From the NCBI GenBank assembly GCA_004335635.1, contig QAXH01005840.1:4459-15225 (forward strand): a stretch of DNA of 10,767 nt, in the 5' to 3' direction. Each line of letters opens with the position of its first letter. Positions within the stretch are counted from its first letter, which is position 1. The notes beneath the pieces are model-generated. The model made no database searches. It was not told the DNA's origin and worked only from the letters and a program-made list of their open reading frames with translations. Both the position numbers and the translations under genes were made by a program. Shown in pieces: positions 1 through 6,997 of this stretch. Source of the stretch: Chloromonas sp. AAM2 (lineage: Eukaryota; Chlorophyta; Chlorophyceae; Chlamydomonadales; Chlamydomonadaceae).

Positions 1-499
1 GAGGCACGCCGTGGCTGCTTGCATGCCCTGCTGGGGGTAACGGTGGCCTCTGCGCTGTCATCGTCATCCCCATCCCAAGATTCGGCCTGGCTGGCGCGCT
101 GCGTCTGCTTCCGCTTGCTGCCAGACGTGCTACCGCCGCCTGCATTGCCGCCCTTGGCACGAGGGGGCTTGGCCTTTGCCTTGCTGGCCACTGAGCCTGG
201 AGTGGCTGCAGGGACGTTGAAGATGGCATCGATTGTAAAGTACTCGCGTGCTGCCTCGAATGATGCAGTGGCAATGGCCGGCGTGGGGCCTGGGCGCCCG
301 GTGAGCGTGAACCCATGTGGGAAGTCCCGCATCCACTCGACCCACTTGCAGTGGTGCTCGACGCTGATCCACGATGCCCTCTCGGGTGTGGTCAGGACGA
401 CCTGCAGCGCACGATTGATCAGGATAATGAGCCATCTAGCCTCGGACAGACTCAGCAATGCCCCTCGAGAGCCTGGGCGCCCATTCCTGCCTCCAGGTG
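1..499 (-). CDS. 3'-proximal exon of an unrecognised gene, running off the left edge
   Basis: No family is recognised. Read on the minus strand, the frame is open from the acceptor CTTCCTCCAG (ending at 500) to the window edge. The first part is compact and hydrophobic (SEARWLIILINRALQVV, then WISVEHHCKWVEWMRDF), which suggests a folded helical domain of about 100 residues. It is followed by a low-complexity tail rich in Lys, Pro, Gly and Ala, with a basic patch (GSKRKQTQR) and an acidic run (WDGDDDDSAEA); such tails are common in nuclear or nucleic-acid-binding proteins, but that is inference. The exon begins with two bases of a split codon, which matches the phase-1 end of the exon at 1394-1193. 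Neither a stop codon nor the 3' end is in the window. An acceptor closer to the minisatellite (at the TAG near 540) would give the wrong phase, so 499 is preferred. Confidence 0.5.
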
Positions 500-1192
500 C
501 TGGAGGAAGTGTCCAGGAAATGTGGGTACCAAGGCACCTAGTAGCACAGGACAGAGGTAGTGGCATACACAGGCGCTGCATGCAGCACATCAGGTGTGTA
601 CTCGAATACCTAGATACTTGGACACTTAGTAGCACAGGCCAGAGGGCGACGCATGCAAGGGCATGGGATGCGGCACATCAGACACGACACCCAGCAGCAC
701 AGGACAGAGGGAGTGGCATGCAAAGGCATGGGATGCGGCACACCAGACGTGTACGCAGATACCTACACACCTAGTAGCACAGGACAGAGAGAGTGGCATG
801 CAAGGGCTTGGGATGCGGTACATCCCAGACACCCAGACACCTAGTAGCAAAGGGCAGAGGGACTGACATGCAAAGGCATGGGATGCGGGGAAACATCAAG
901 CGTACTCCCAGATACCCAGACATCTAGCAGCACAGGACAGAGGGAGTGGCGTGCGAGGGTGCGAGATGTAGCACATCAGACGTATACCCAGATACCTAGA
1001 TACTTGGACACCTAGTAGCACAGAACAGAGGGCGTGGCATGCAAAGGCATGGGATGCGGCACAGTTGACGTACACCCAATTACCGTATACCCAGATGTGT
1101 GCGTGGCATAGATGACCGGCAGCAGTAAACAAGCCCATGTGCATGCAGACTTTTGTACTTTCGGTGGCCATGTGCACAGGTCCTGACCTTAC
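500..1192 (-). other. Intron of the left-edge gene, filled by a minisatellite
   Basis: The intron is bounded by GTAAGG at the donor and CTCCAG at the acceptor, and the flanking exons are in compatible phase (1 to 2). Nearly all of it is the tandem repeat at 537-1098. The plus-strand frame open across the exon and repeat (19-774) is antisense to the coding frame and is not counted as a gene. Confidence 0.45.
537..1098. repeat. Minisatellite, seven diverged units of 65-88 bp
   Basis: On the plus strand each unit starts with a variant of CCTAGTAGCACAGGACAGAG, continues with GTGGCATGCAAAGGCATGGG and a GCGGCACATCAGAC block, and ends with a variable GATACC(T/C)AGA spacer. Unit starts are near 537, 625, 690, 770, 840, 923 and 1011, so lengths vary because the spacer expands and contracts. 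The units are diverged, so the array is not a recent expansion. On the transcribed (minus) strand each unit ends in a C/T-rich run followed by TAG or CAG, like a 3' splice site. Confidence 0.85.
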
Positions 1193-1394
1193 CATGAGCA
1201 CTGGCACTTGGATTGGACTCCTCTGCAGCTTTCTCTGCGGCTTTTGCGGCTGCCTGAAAGCGTTCGCGGACCCAACGGGGCGTTTGCACACATTTGATGT
1301 ACCCATGGTACTCGGCACACTCGGTACACTTGGGTCTGTAGCCATGGACCGTGAATGTCTGCTTGCCCCGCGGGTCATCAACGGGAGGGTAAAC
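1193..1394 (-). CDS. Upstream exon of the same gene: CxxC segment and Ala/Glu helix
   Basis: This exon follows a pyrimidine-rich acceptor (CTCCCTCTCTTGCATGCAG) and ends at a good donor (ATG|GTAAGG). It encodes about 67 residues: a start rich in Pro and Asp, then HGYRPKCTECAEYHGYIKC, which has a CxxC pair and a third Cys nine residues on and could be half of a zinc knuckle. After that come WVRERF and an Ala/Glu/Lys helix (QAAAKAAEKAAEE). An in-frame ATG six bases before the acceptor (1400) could instead be the start codon. The exon ends after one base of a codon, and joining to 499 completes it as GCA (Ala), giving ...SNPSASAH-A-PGGRNG. No function is assigned. An earlier first exon between here and the TATA-like site near 1800 is likely but was not found. 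Confidence 0.5.
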
Positions 1395-1400
1395 CTGCAT

Positions 1401-2430
1401 GCAAGAGAGGGAGCATACCGTGCTGCACTGAACATATGATACAGTACCGTCCTACAAACGTCAGCGAGGACCTGTATGATTGGTCTGGGATTGGCATGGG
1501 GTGGTCTTGCGAAAACCCATGTGCAACCTCTATCAATGACCCGTGCGACAAACCCTGCAGCTTGTACTGCAGTACGCTTTTGTGACTAGTAGACCGCTTA
1601 GTGTGGGCTTTGCGGTTGCCTGTGCTTCAACCTTATGCAAATGGTGGTAAAACCAAACATGAGCTAGGTTGTATGCATGTATCATCGTCTTGAAGTGGAT
1701 TGATTCTGTCTAATGTGACAATAAGATGTTCAATCATCATAGCATTCTACGCTTAGCGTGTTTGCAAGTCTCAACGGTAACGTTGTAGGCGGGGTTTTTA
1801 TATACTTTGCTATGTCTTAACCTATGATGTTCACACTATGTCCCCGGCTTCTGGGCTGTACCGGCATGCCTGGTGGGGGCGTGTGTAACAGTCAGCACGT
1901 TCAGGTCTGAACTCACGTATGACCTTCATCGTGTGACCTGAGTAAACGGCAAGTGGGTAACCGCCCAACGCCAATACTTATGTGCTTTGACGTGCCTTTG
2001 GTACTCAGTCCAATTCTGAGCAAGCTATATACCCTAAGCTTGGTACTGGTGTACAATCCAAAGGTCAGACTCTCACAGGTGTTGTGCAGGGGCAGTTTAA
2101 CGTGCTATTGCATTCCCTTGGATTACATTGGCGCCTGAATGCACGCCTAGCAGGCTGTGAAAGGGCAGGCCTCATAGCAGGGGCTTGCTTCTTGCTGTGG
2201 TGCAGGGTGCCCTGCATACTAGTAAGGGTAGAAACAGGGACCCTGCCCCATATTAGAAGCGGCAACAGCCTCTCTAGGTTGACTGAAGGTGAAAGTGAGA
2301 CAAGCTCACGGTGTCTTGTAGCCTGGTAAGGCACATGGAATGGGTCAAAGCTTGTTGACGTATGCCAGAGCACATGGCCAGCAGGGTAAGTGTGTATGCA
2401 GAAACGTGCTTGAACAGTCCATGTCACTGG
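1401..2430. other. Probable intergenic or 5' region, no convincing gene
   Basis: Open frames on both strands are short and mutually overlapping, and none shows a persuasive exon with good splice sites. The stretch 1600-1830 is AT-richer than its surroundings and holds the TATA-like site. The first exon of the left-edge gene probably lies in 1400-1770 on the minus strand but cannot be picked out. Confidence 0.4.
1796..1805 (-). promoter_or_regulatory. TATA-like element, minus strand
   Basis: The minus strand reads TATATAAAAACCCC here, a near-ideal TATA box. It lies about 400 bp upstream of the first recognised minus-strand exon (1394) and points the right way to drive it. No initiator or start codon could be confirmed between the two. 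A chance match in AT-richer DNA is possible. Confidence 0.3.
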
Positions 2431-2431
2431 T

Positions 2432-2614
2432 TCACCGGCCAGTCACAAAGCCATGAGTGCCCCAGGCTAAGGCAAGGAACATGCCAAGGAACATAAGACT
2501 GCTAAACCACGCCTGGTACAACTGTCCATGTTGCATGCCGCTCATGTGCGCCAGTCCAGCACACTGTCCCACCCACTTGTTTACCTCAGATTGAGTGGCA
2601 TGCCTGGCTTGCAC
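2432..2614 (-). CDS. Possible exon with one membrane helix
   Basis: The frame is open for 60 residues and ends in TGA. It reads as a plausible protein: a polar start (ATQSEVNKWVGQ), then AWFSSLMFLGMFLALAWG, which is long and hydrophobic enough for one transmembrane helix, then a short tail. No family is recognised and no ATG or clear acceptor fixes the 5' end. It partly overlaps another minus-strand frame (2586-2921). It could be the last exon of a small membrane protein or simply an open stretch of non-coding DNA. Confidence 0.2.
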   Translation of the reverse strand: MQARHATQSEVNKWVGQCAGLAHMSGMQHGQLYQAWFSSLMFLGMFLALAWGTHGFVTGR

Positions 2615-2921
2615 TCGTCAGAGTCAACATTAAGCAGAGTAAGAACACGGCAGCCGCTCTGCATGTCATGACCGTAGCACTACGCCAGCATGATACCAGC
2701 CATGAGGCCAGGCATAACAAGGTATCTGTGCACATGAGCACATTCGTGGGGATTGTGTCAACGACTGGGCAAGCAGCAATGCCCGGCAAACACTGAATGC
2801 GATGCCAATAAATCCCAATGCCAGAAAGGCTCCAGGCCATCCCTACAGGCACGTTTAGCACGGTGACAACATGTGGATAGAGGTGTGGAAAGCAAGGGCT
2901 GGCTGCCAGGTGGCTAGCCAC
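2586..2921 (-). CDS. Possible hydrophobic ORF, unassigned
   Basis: This is a 111-residue open frame rich in Cys, Leu, Val and Trp. Two or three stretches are hydrophobic enough to span a membrane, around VVTVLNVPVGMAWSLSGIGI, CLASWLVSCW and AAAVFLLCLMLTL. It has no recognisable family motif, no clear splice boundary and no independent support. High Cys and Trp content is also typical of translated non-coding DNA, so this may not be a gene. Confidence 0.15.
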   Translation of the reverse strand: MASHLAASPCFPHLYPHVVTVLNVPVGMAWSLSGIGIYWHRIQCLPGIAACPVVDTIPTNVLMCTDTLLCLASWLVSCWRSATVMTCRAAAVFLLCLMLTLTSASQACHSI

Positions 2922-2962
2922 AACGCCTCACTCTAGAACAGTTTGTTGCACCAGTGCAGGGC

Positions 2963-3220
2963 TCAGCCTGCAGCACACTTAAGGATGCCACATCGTCGAC
3001 TCTTGTTGCAGTGCTGAGCACACCTCTGTGCTTCAACTCTTGCTGATACAGAAAGAAGACACCAAAAATGCCACAATGGCTTCTGCCACTCAACCAAGAG
3101 ACATCGTATGCCAAGTAGAGCCTCACCAAAGGTCTCTTCAAGGTCTACATGTTGATTTTGCGGCTGTTGGGAGTGCTGCCAGTCAACGAAACCTCTGAAG
3201 GCCGCCACGGTGGTTATAGC
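2963..3220 (-). other. In-frame open extension beyond the TAG stop of the HNH-like gene
   Basis: Directly after the TAG at 3223-3221 the same reading frame stays open for 85 sense codons, to a TGA at 2965-2963. It encodes protein-like sequence with four Trp (for example FVDWQHSQQPQNQHVDLEE, then LLVEWQKPLWHFWCLL). There is no good donor before the TAG, so splicing around it is not obvious. Most simply this is 3' UTR that happens to be open; the alternatives are TAG readthrough or a separate unannotated exon. A second frame (2914-3141) is open over the same stretch, which weakens the coding case. Confidence 0.25.
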
Positions 3221-4027
3221 CTACTTCTTCTTCTGCGTGGCTTCCGTCAAAGCCTTGTTGATTATGCTGCTCTGGAGATTGACTCGTGGCGGTTTGCTCT
3301 GACTGCTGCCGGCAGGAGTGGCACTGTTAGCTCTGCTGGTGCGCATGCCGCTGCCTTCACGGCTGGGTGCTGAGCTTGGCGCTGTGTGTGGTGCCGGTGA
3401 GGGCCCGCTTGGCCTGCTTGTGGCCGATGCGCTGGTAGCTCCACTGGCGGAGGAGTCACCTCCCAGGAATTGGCTGCGCTCACGACTGAGTGCTGCACCT
3501 GGCGCTGTCTGGGGTGCTGTTGAGGGCCCACTTGGCCTGCTTGCGGCCGATGCGCTGCTAGCTCCACTGGCGGAAGAGTCACCTCCCAGGAATTGGCTGC
3601 GCTCACGACTGAGTGCTGCACCTGGCGCTGTCTGGGGTGCTGTTGAGGGCCCGCTTGGCCTGCTTGCGGCCGATGCGCTAGTAGCTCCACTGGTAGAGGA
3701 GTCACCTCCAGTGCTGCCCCTGGGGGTGGCTGTCCGAGGCAATGGTAGTAGAGACAGGTCGGCGGGATCGCAGACCAGACTCGCTTGGCCTTCGAGCCAT
3801 TGCTGCACATTCTGCTTGTATCCACCCTGAGAAAGCTGCTTCACATCCAAGCACTCGAGGTGCTCCTCCGTTAACTTGACCGCTGTGCCACGCCAGACGT
3901 TGGCCAGATAGTGTTCTCGGGACTTGACAATGCTGGCGCGCCTGTATGGCCGCGCAGTGCTCTCTCCGAAGATGAGTTTTTGTCCATGGAGGTGGCCGTA
4001 TGTTTGCTCGCCGAGGTTGCTGGGAAA
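3221..4027 (-). CDS. Terminal exon of HNH-like protein: conserved LHGQKL segment plus 41-aa repeat tail
   Basis: The exon starts after the acceptor GTGCTCCGCAG with codon TTT, in phase 0, and ends at TAG (269 codons including the stop). Residues 1-75 read as a conserved folded segment: FPSNLGEQTYGHLHGQKLIF, then ARPYRRASIVKSREHYLANV. In HNH_2-type proteins a similar 'LHGK...RPS...H' block follows the nuclease core, which ties this exon to the two upstream. Residues 108-230 are three 41-residue Ser/Ala/Pro repeats, probably disordered. The tail is basic (SKPPRVN..., ending KKK). A stop lies in frame just upstream of the acceptor, so the exon cannot extend further 5'. Together with exons 6276-6019 and 5544-5353 it makes a protein of about 418 residues. 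Confidence 0.6.
   Translation of the reverse strand, partial: FPSNLGEQTYGHLHGQKLIFGESTARPYRRASIVKSREHYLANVWRGTAVKLTEEHLECLDVKQLSQGGYKQNVQQWLEGQASLVCDPADLSLLPLPRTATPRGSTGGDSSTSGATSASAASRPSGPSTAPQTAPGAALSRERSQFLGGDSSASGASSASAASRPSGPSTAPQTAPGAALSRERSQFLGGDSSASGATSASATSRPSGPSPAPHTAPSSAPSREGSGMRTSRANSATPAGSSQSKPPRVNLQSSIINKALTEATQKKK
3338..3706 (-). repeat. Three in-frame 123-bp tandem repeats (41 aa each)
   Basis: The units are 3706-3584, 3583-3461 and 3460-3338. Each encodes GDSS(T/A)SGA(T/S)SASA, then SRPSGPS.AP.TAP and a charged end. The first two also share ALSRERSQFLG and are nearly identical in DNA, while the third has drifted (SSAPSREGSGM). The period is an exact multiple of three and no unit contains a stop or frameshift, as expected for a translated repeat. 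The plus strand is also open here (3318-3830), but that is the antisense shadow of the repeat. Confidence 0.85.
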
Positions 4028-4799
4028 CTGCGGAGCACGACATTACAAATGAGTGGCCGTGTATAATGCCTACCACACACAGTGTGCAATGCATACGTTC
4101 CACCTGCATGCTACTCAGAGCTGCAAGTTGCCTGTGCATTGATATTCAAGTGAGATCACTATTGTAAAATAGTCGTACTGCAGCGACCATCAAGTAAGCA
4201 AGGGTTGAGCCACTAACGACAAGGAAGGGACACTAAAGCCACTGTGTTACACCTTGGGTGCAGAAGCCCATATCCCTCCGCTACACAGCATCGCTTCTGG
4301 AGGATGTAAAGTGACCGATGTTGGGAGGTGATACCTGTTGCTGAACCGCACTATGCTTGCAAAGGACGGTTCATCGCATCTATAGCAACACTGATCACAG
4401 CTTGGAAACCTAGCGCCCACCCCTGGAACACTGGTCCATACAACGGCATTGTTACCCCCAATTTTAGTACCACAGTACAAGTTGGCACAACCACACCCCC
4501 TTGATTGCCATTGCTCCTCCTTAGCTTAGTCAGCACTAAAGAACCATCAACCATTGCAATGCAGAACCGGCCGGCAAAACTGTCGCAGGCAGGCAAAGCA
4601 TTCCCAAGGGCGGACAAACCCGAGCGTGTTTGGACCTGACACTGTGACTGGGACTGTCTTGTCGTTCCTGTCCCTCGCAACCTGTCCCACGCAACCTCAC
4701 TCTCAACCCGAACCCTAGGTCATATGGAGATTTGGTGAAAAGCTTGAGGCAGGGCCTCTACAATCAGCATGAGAGTAATGGCATAACTCTCCATCCCAA

Positions 4800-4824
4800 C
4801 TTCCTTTATTTGGGAATAAGGAAG
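4800..4824. repeat. Short hairpin at the left edge of the AT-rich island
   Basis: CTTCCTTTATT and AATAAGGAAG form an almost perfect 10-bp stem (one bulged T) around a TGGG loop. It sits where base composition switches to AT-rich and could mark the end of an inserted element. Confidence 0.55.
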
Positions 4825-4966
4825 AACTCAAAAAGAAGGAGAGATGGACATCCATGATCTGTCCTTATTACTAAACCAACGGAAAGAAGGTATAGGAGGA
4901 GGGTAATGATACTTTTTGACACCCTTGCTTTGTTCCTGTCCAAAAGAACAAGGAATTCAGTACCTT

Positions 4967-5024
4967 GAAAGAAGCAAAGCCCAATCATAACATGTGTACA
5001 TGATGTTTGGGGTTTGCTTCTTTC
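4967..5024. repeat. Inverted repeat, 16-bp arms with one mismatch
   Basis: The arms GAAAGAAGCAAAGCCC (4967-4982) and GGGGTTTGCTTCTTTC (5009-5024) pair at 15 of 16 positions around a 26-nt loop. The loop has its own inner ATCAT/ATGAT pair. Pairing continues imperfectly outward, for example AACAAGGA near 4948 with TCCTTGT near 5028. Either strand of RNA would form a long stem. Confidence 0.7.
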
Positions 5025-5094
5025 CTGTTTCCTTGTCCTGCTTGGCCCGACGTGGAAAGAGAAAACAGGAAAAGGAACACGGATGGGGTTGTCA

Positions 5095-5140
5095 TTTGTC
5101 TTTTTGGATGTTTTTCGTTTGTCTTTTTGGATGTTTTTCC
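5095..5140. repeat. Two tandem copies of a 23-bp T-rich unit
   Basis: Copies at 5095-5117 and 5118-5140 share TTTGTCTTTTTGGATG followed by TTTTTC and differ only at the last base. Near-identity points to a recent duplication inside the AT-rich island. Confidence 0.85.
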
Positions 5141-5227
5141 TTGATTTAAGACTAAGGCATGTATGCAACCCGTGTTTCTTGACGCACTCTTTGTAGGCAG
5201 TGTTTTTGCAAATATCCACATTACAAG

Positions 5228-5268
5228 ATACAGAACACGTAGAATACAGAATACATACAGAATACAGG
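5228..5268. repeat. Short AGAATACA-type direct repeats
   Basis: AGAATACAG occurs in close tandem (AGAATACAGAATACATACAGAATACAGG), with a related ATACAGAACACG just before it. This is a simple repeat inside the AT-rich island. Confidence 0.6.
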
Positions 5269-5352
5269 TTGAAACCTGTGTAGTGTATCTAAATCAACTG
5301 AACTTTACATTTGGCAAGCACAAAAGTCGACTTCTTTTCCAAGACTGCTTAC

Positions 5353-5544
5353 CCGTGTGTTGTGACGCAGCTTAGCGTTGTACCAGTCGCTGTTCAGGAT
5401 GAGCAGCACGCAATCGCCGCCCTCGGTCCATCCCAGGCCGCTTCCACTGCTGTGCCAAAGATTCTTCAGAGCGTCGTGCCACTTCACCCCGTTCTGCGCC
5501 GAGTTGAGGCGGAAGTCCGGCCCAAATAGGGTTTGCCCGACAGG
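5353..5544 (-). CDS. Middle exon of HNH-like protein, carrying the NG motif
   Basis: The exon is exactly 64 codons. It is bounded by the acceptor GTGACGCGCAG (ending 5545) and the donor CGG|GTAAGC, with phase 0 at both ends. It reads PVGQTLFGPDFRLNSAQNGV, then KWHDALKNLW and, after a Gly-rich turn, GGDCVLLILNSDWYNAKL. In the HNH_2 family the AHI-P histidine is followed some 20-40 residues later by an NG(I/L) turn, a helix ending H.LF and a strand of the 'f.v.il' type. The NG, the helix leucines and the strand are all present. At the usual second-His position the residue is Lys, although other His residues lie four places before and after it. The assignment rests on motif order and spacing, not on a database match. 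Confidence 0.55.
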
Positions 5545-6018
5545 CTGCGCGTCACAATCCATGGGCATGGGGACACGACAAATCAACAAGCGAGACAAGA
5601 CATCCATGCATAATGGACTTCAGTTAGTGCTCATTTAGTGCTGGCAATGCGAGCACACGTTCTGCCGTGAGCTGTGAACAAAGCTTCATTGCGCTCAGAT
5701 CGTGCTGCATAACTGCGATGCAGACCGCCCCCCCCTCCCCCCCCTCCTCCCCCGATCCACAGCTCAGATGGAGCACGACTGCCAGCTTACAGCAAAGTTG
5801 TACCAAAAGTCAGGCTGAGGGCTGCGGGACAGGACCTTCACAAAGCAGGTTGCTGCCAAGGAAAGTCACCACATTCCTTCTGGCCATCTGATCGATGCGT
5901 CTGCCCTGCCAGTGCTGTTCAGCATCTGCCCTGCCAGTGTGCGCCGAGCAGGAAAGAAGCTGGGCAAGTGTGGGGACAACTACGGCAGCAACCGCTGTCC
6001 GGCGGTGGTACGACTCAC
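5545..6018 (-). other. Intron 1 of the HNH-like gene (474 bp)
   Basis: The donor is GTG|GTGAGT at 6018 and the acceptor GACGCGCAG ends at 5545, phase 0 to phase 0. It contains the poly-G run described separately and a 15-bp duplication (TCTGCCCTGCCAGTG) near 5898-5939. Confidence 0.5.
5728..5753 (-). repeat. G-rich run in the transcribed strand of intron 1
   Basis: The plus strand reads C8-T-C8-T-CC-T-C5, so the pre-mRNA would carry G5-A-GG-A-G8-A-G8. Runs of this length can provide four G-tracts for a quadruplex. Confidence 0.75.
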
Positions 6019-6276
6019 CACGTCTCGAACCGGCCAGATGTGTGCTCCAACCAGCGCTTCCTCGTCAAAACCTTTGTTGTCAACACCATGGCGGAGCACC
6101 ATACAGGCGCGCGGCGGCAACTTGTACGTTTCGGTCACAACCGTCTTGTGCTTCTTGTTACGATCCGAACGTGAGGGGCCTGCTGCATCACGGCGCGAGC
6201 GAGCCGGCGAATGCACTGCCTGTGCTCGCATTACAGCAGTACTGAAATTCACTGCTTGCAGCATCTGCTGCAGCAT
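6019..6276 (-). CDS. N-terminal exon of HNH-like protein, carrying the GAHIWP motif
   Basis: The 3' end is well defined by GTG|GTGAGT in phase 0, matching the phase-0 start at 5544. The 5' end is uncertain. I chose the ATG at 6276 (MLQQMLQAVNFS...), which gives 86 codons. The frame stays open up to an ATG at 6372, and acceptor-like CAG or AAGCAG sites at about 6252-6280 would allow an upstream exon instead. After a basic, probably disordered stretch (SPARSRRDAAGPSRSDRNKK), it reads KLPPRACMVLRHG...EALVGAHIWPVRDV. An 'R..C.v......L.gAHI.P' pattern is the hallmark of the HNH_2 (SAD/SRA-neighbour type) endonuclease-like fold, with the AHI histidine as general base. Proteins of this kind are common in fungi and algae, often with unknown roles. 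Confidence 0.5.
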
Positions 6277-6564
6277 CTGCTGTGTGTGATTGGTGTTCTC
6301 TGCGGGCACAGCACAATGCAGTTGAGACTCAGATACTAGGATGCATGGGGTGTAGTGGAACACATGCAACATGACTCAAGGAGGCCCCTTGATGACTGTA
6401 TGGATGTTCGCCATGCATTAGTTCATGGATGCACCAGGCTCAGCTGATACACGTCTCACCCACGCTATGGTGACCGGTTGCATGATCAACTGGCCATGCC
6501 ATGGGGCTGAGTGAGATGCCATGTGCAGCCGCATGTGTGCTGATGGGGCGTGCTCAAACCGTTG

Positions 6565-6997
6565 GCGCATACGTGTTATGACTGTGCATATGCAGGCATG
6601 CACACTTGAACATGCACCCCGTGCATGTGCTCTGCGCGATGCTGAACGCCGCGAGCCCACAACATATCGGCACCCCACATGCAACCCTGCCGCTGCCGCT
6701 TGCGGTGTGAAATGTATGAGCTTCCTGGGTGGCAGCAGGGTTAGCCCACCGCTTGGTACAACGCGGAATAAGTGACCCGCGGAAAACACCCAAATCCATG
6801 CCCACAGCCAATCTGTCTGCTGGCTGGCAGCAGGGATGTGGCAGGCACCACAGTCACCATCGCCAAGCGCAAGGCACACACATGAAATGACAGACCCAGT
6901 TTGCCGACAGAGACCCAGTTTGCAGTTATAAACAGAGACCCAGTTTGCATTTATGATCCCTGTGTGCGTCATGTTGTGCTTGCATGCATCTGGTGGC
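6565..6997 (-). repeat. Diverged direct repeat, copy 2
   Basis: Homologous blocks shared with 7350-7714, in the same order and orientation, include GCATGCATCTGGT (near 6982), an ATTTCATG...GCC(A/T)AG(G/C)GCAAGG block, the core at 6781-6807 and CG.(C/G)TTATGACTG (near 6575). Outside the core the copies are clearly diverged, with several indels. On the minus strand a frame (6554-6811) reads LAVGMDLGVFRGS. Confidence 0.6.
6890..6955. repeat. Three copies of CAGAGACCCAGTTTGC
   Basis: Copies of ACAGACCCAGTTTGC or ACAGAGACCCAGTTTGC occur at about 6890, 6907 and 6932, with short AT-rich spacers. They interrupt repeat copy 2 and are missing from copy 1, so they were inserted or expanded after the duplication. 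Confidence 0.8.

Larger units (their letters stand above)
4028..5352 (-). other. Intron 2 of the HNH-like gene (1325 bp) with an AT-rich island
   Basis: The donor is CGG|GTAAGC at 5352 and the acceptor CTCCGCAG ends at 4028; both flanking exons are in phase 0. The distal half (about 4800-5320) is visibly AT-rich, with inverted and direct repeats. The proximal half (4351-4680, minus) has a 109-residue open frame (for example RFCIAMVDGSLVLTKLRRSN) that reads like protein but lacks splice sites in matching phase; it might be an alternative exon or chance. Confidence 0.45.

Noticed and set aside
19..774. Long plus-strand open frame of 251 codons
   Set aside because: It is antisense to the coding frame of the left-edge exon and then runs through the minisatellite. 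The composition is Ser/Arg/His-rich without domain features, and the minus frame has in-phase splice sites.
537..1098. CRISPR-like array of regularly spaced repeats
   Set aside because: Repeat and spacer are not distinct: whole 65-88 bp units are related along their length, spacing is irregular, and the context is a eukaryotic intron.
3318..3830. Plus-strand open frame with repeated LGLLVADAL-type units
   Set aside because: It is the antisense reading of the 123-bp translated repeat. The minus strand has the acceptor, a unique conserved segment upstream and a coherent stop.
4351..4680. 109-codon minus-strand frame in intron 2 as an additional HNH-gene exon
   Set aside because: Exons on both sides meet in phase 0 without it, and no acceptor/donor pair in matching phase was seen. 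It is kept only as a note under the intron.
4806..5219. 137-codon minus-strand frame rich in Lys and Leu
   Set aside because: It lies in the AT-rich repeat island, and its Lys-rich part is the translation of the 23-bp T-rich tandem repeat. No splice sites support it.
5895..6289. Several overlapping plus-strand frames
   Set aside because: They are shadows of the minus-strand exon carrying GAHIWP, which has a GTGAGT donor and matching phase with the next exon.
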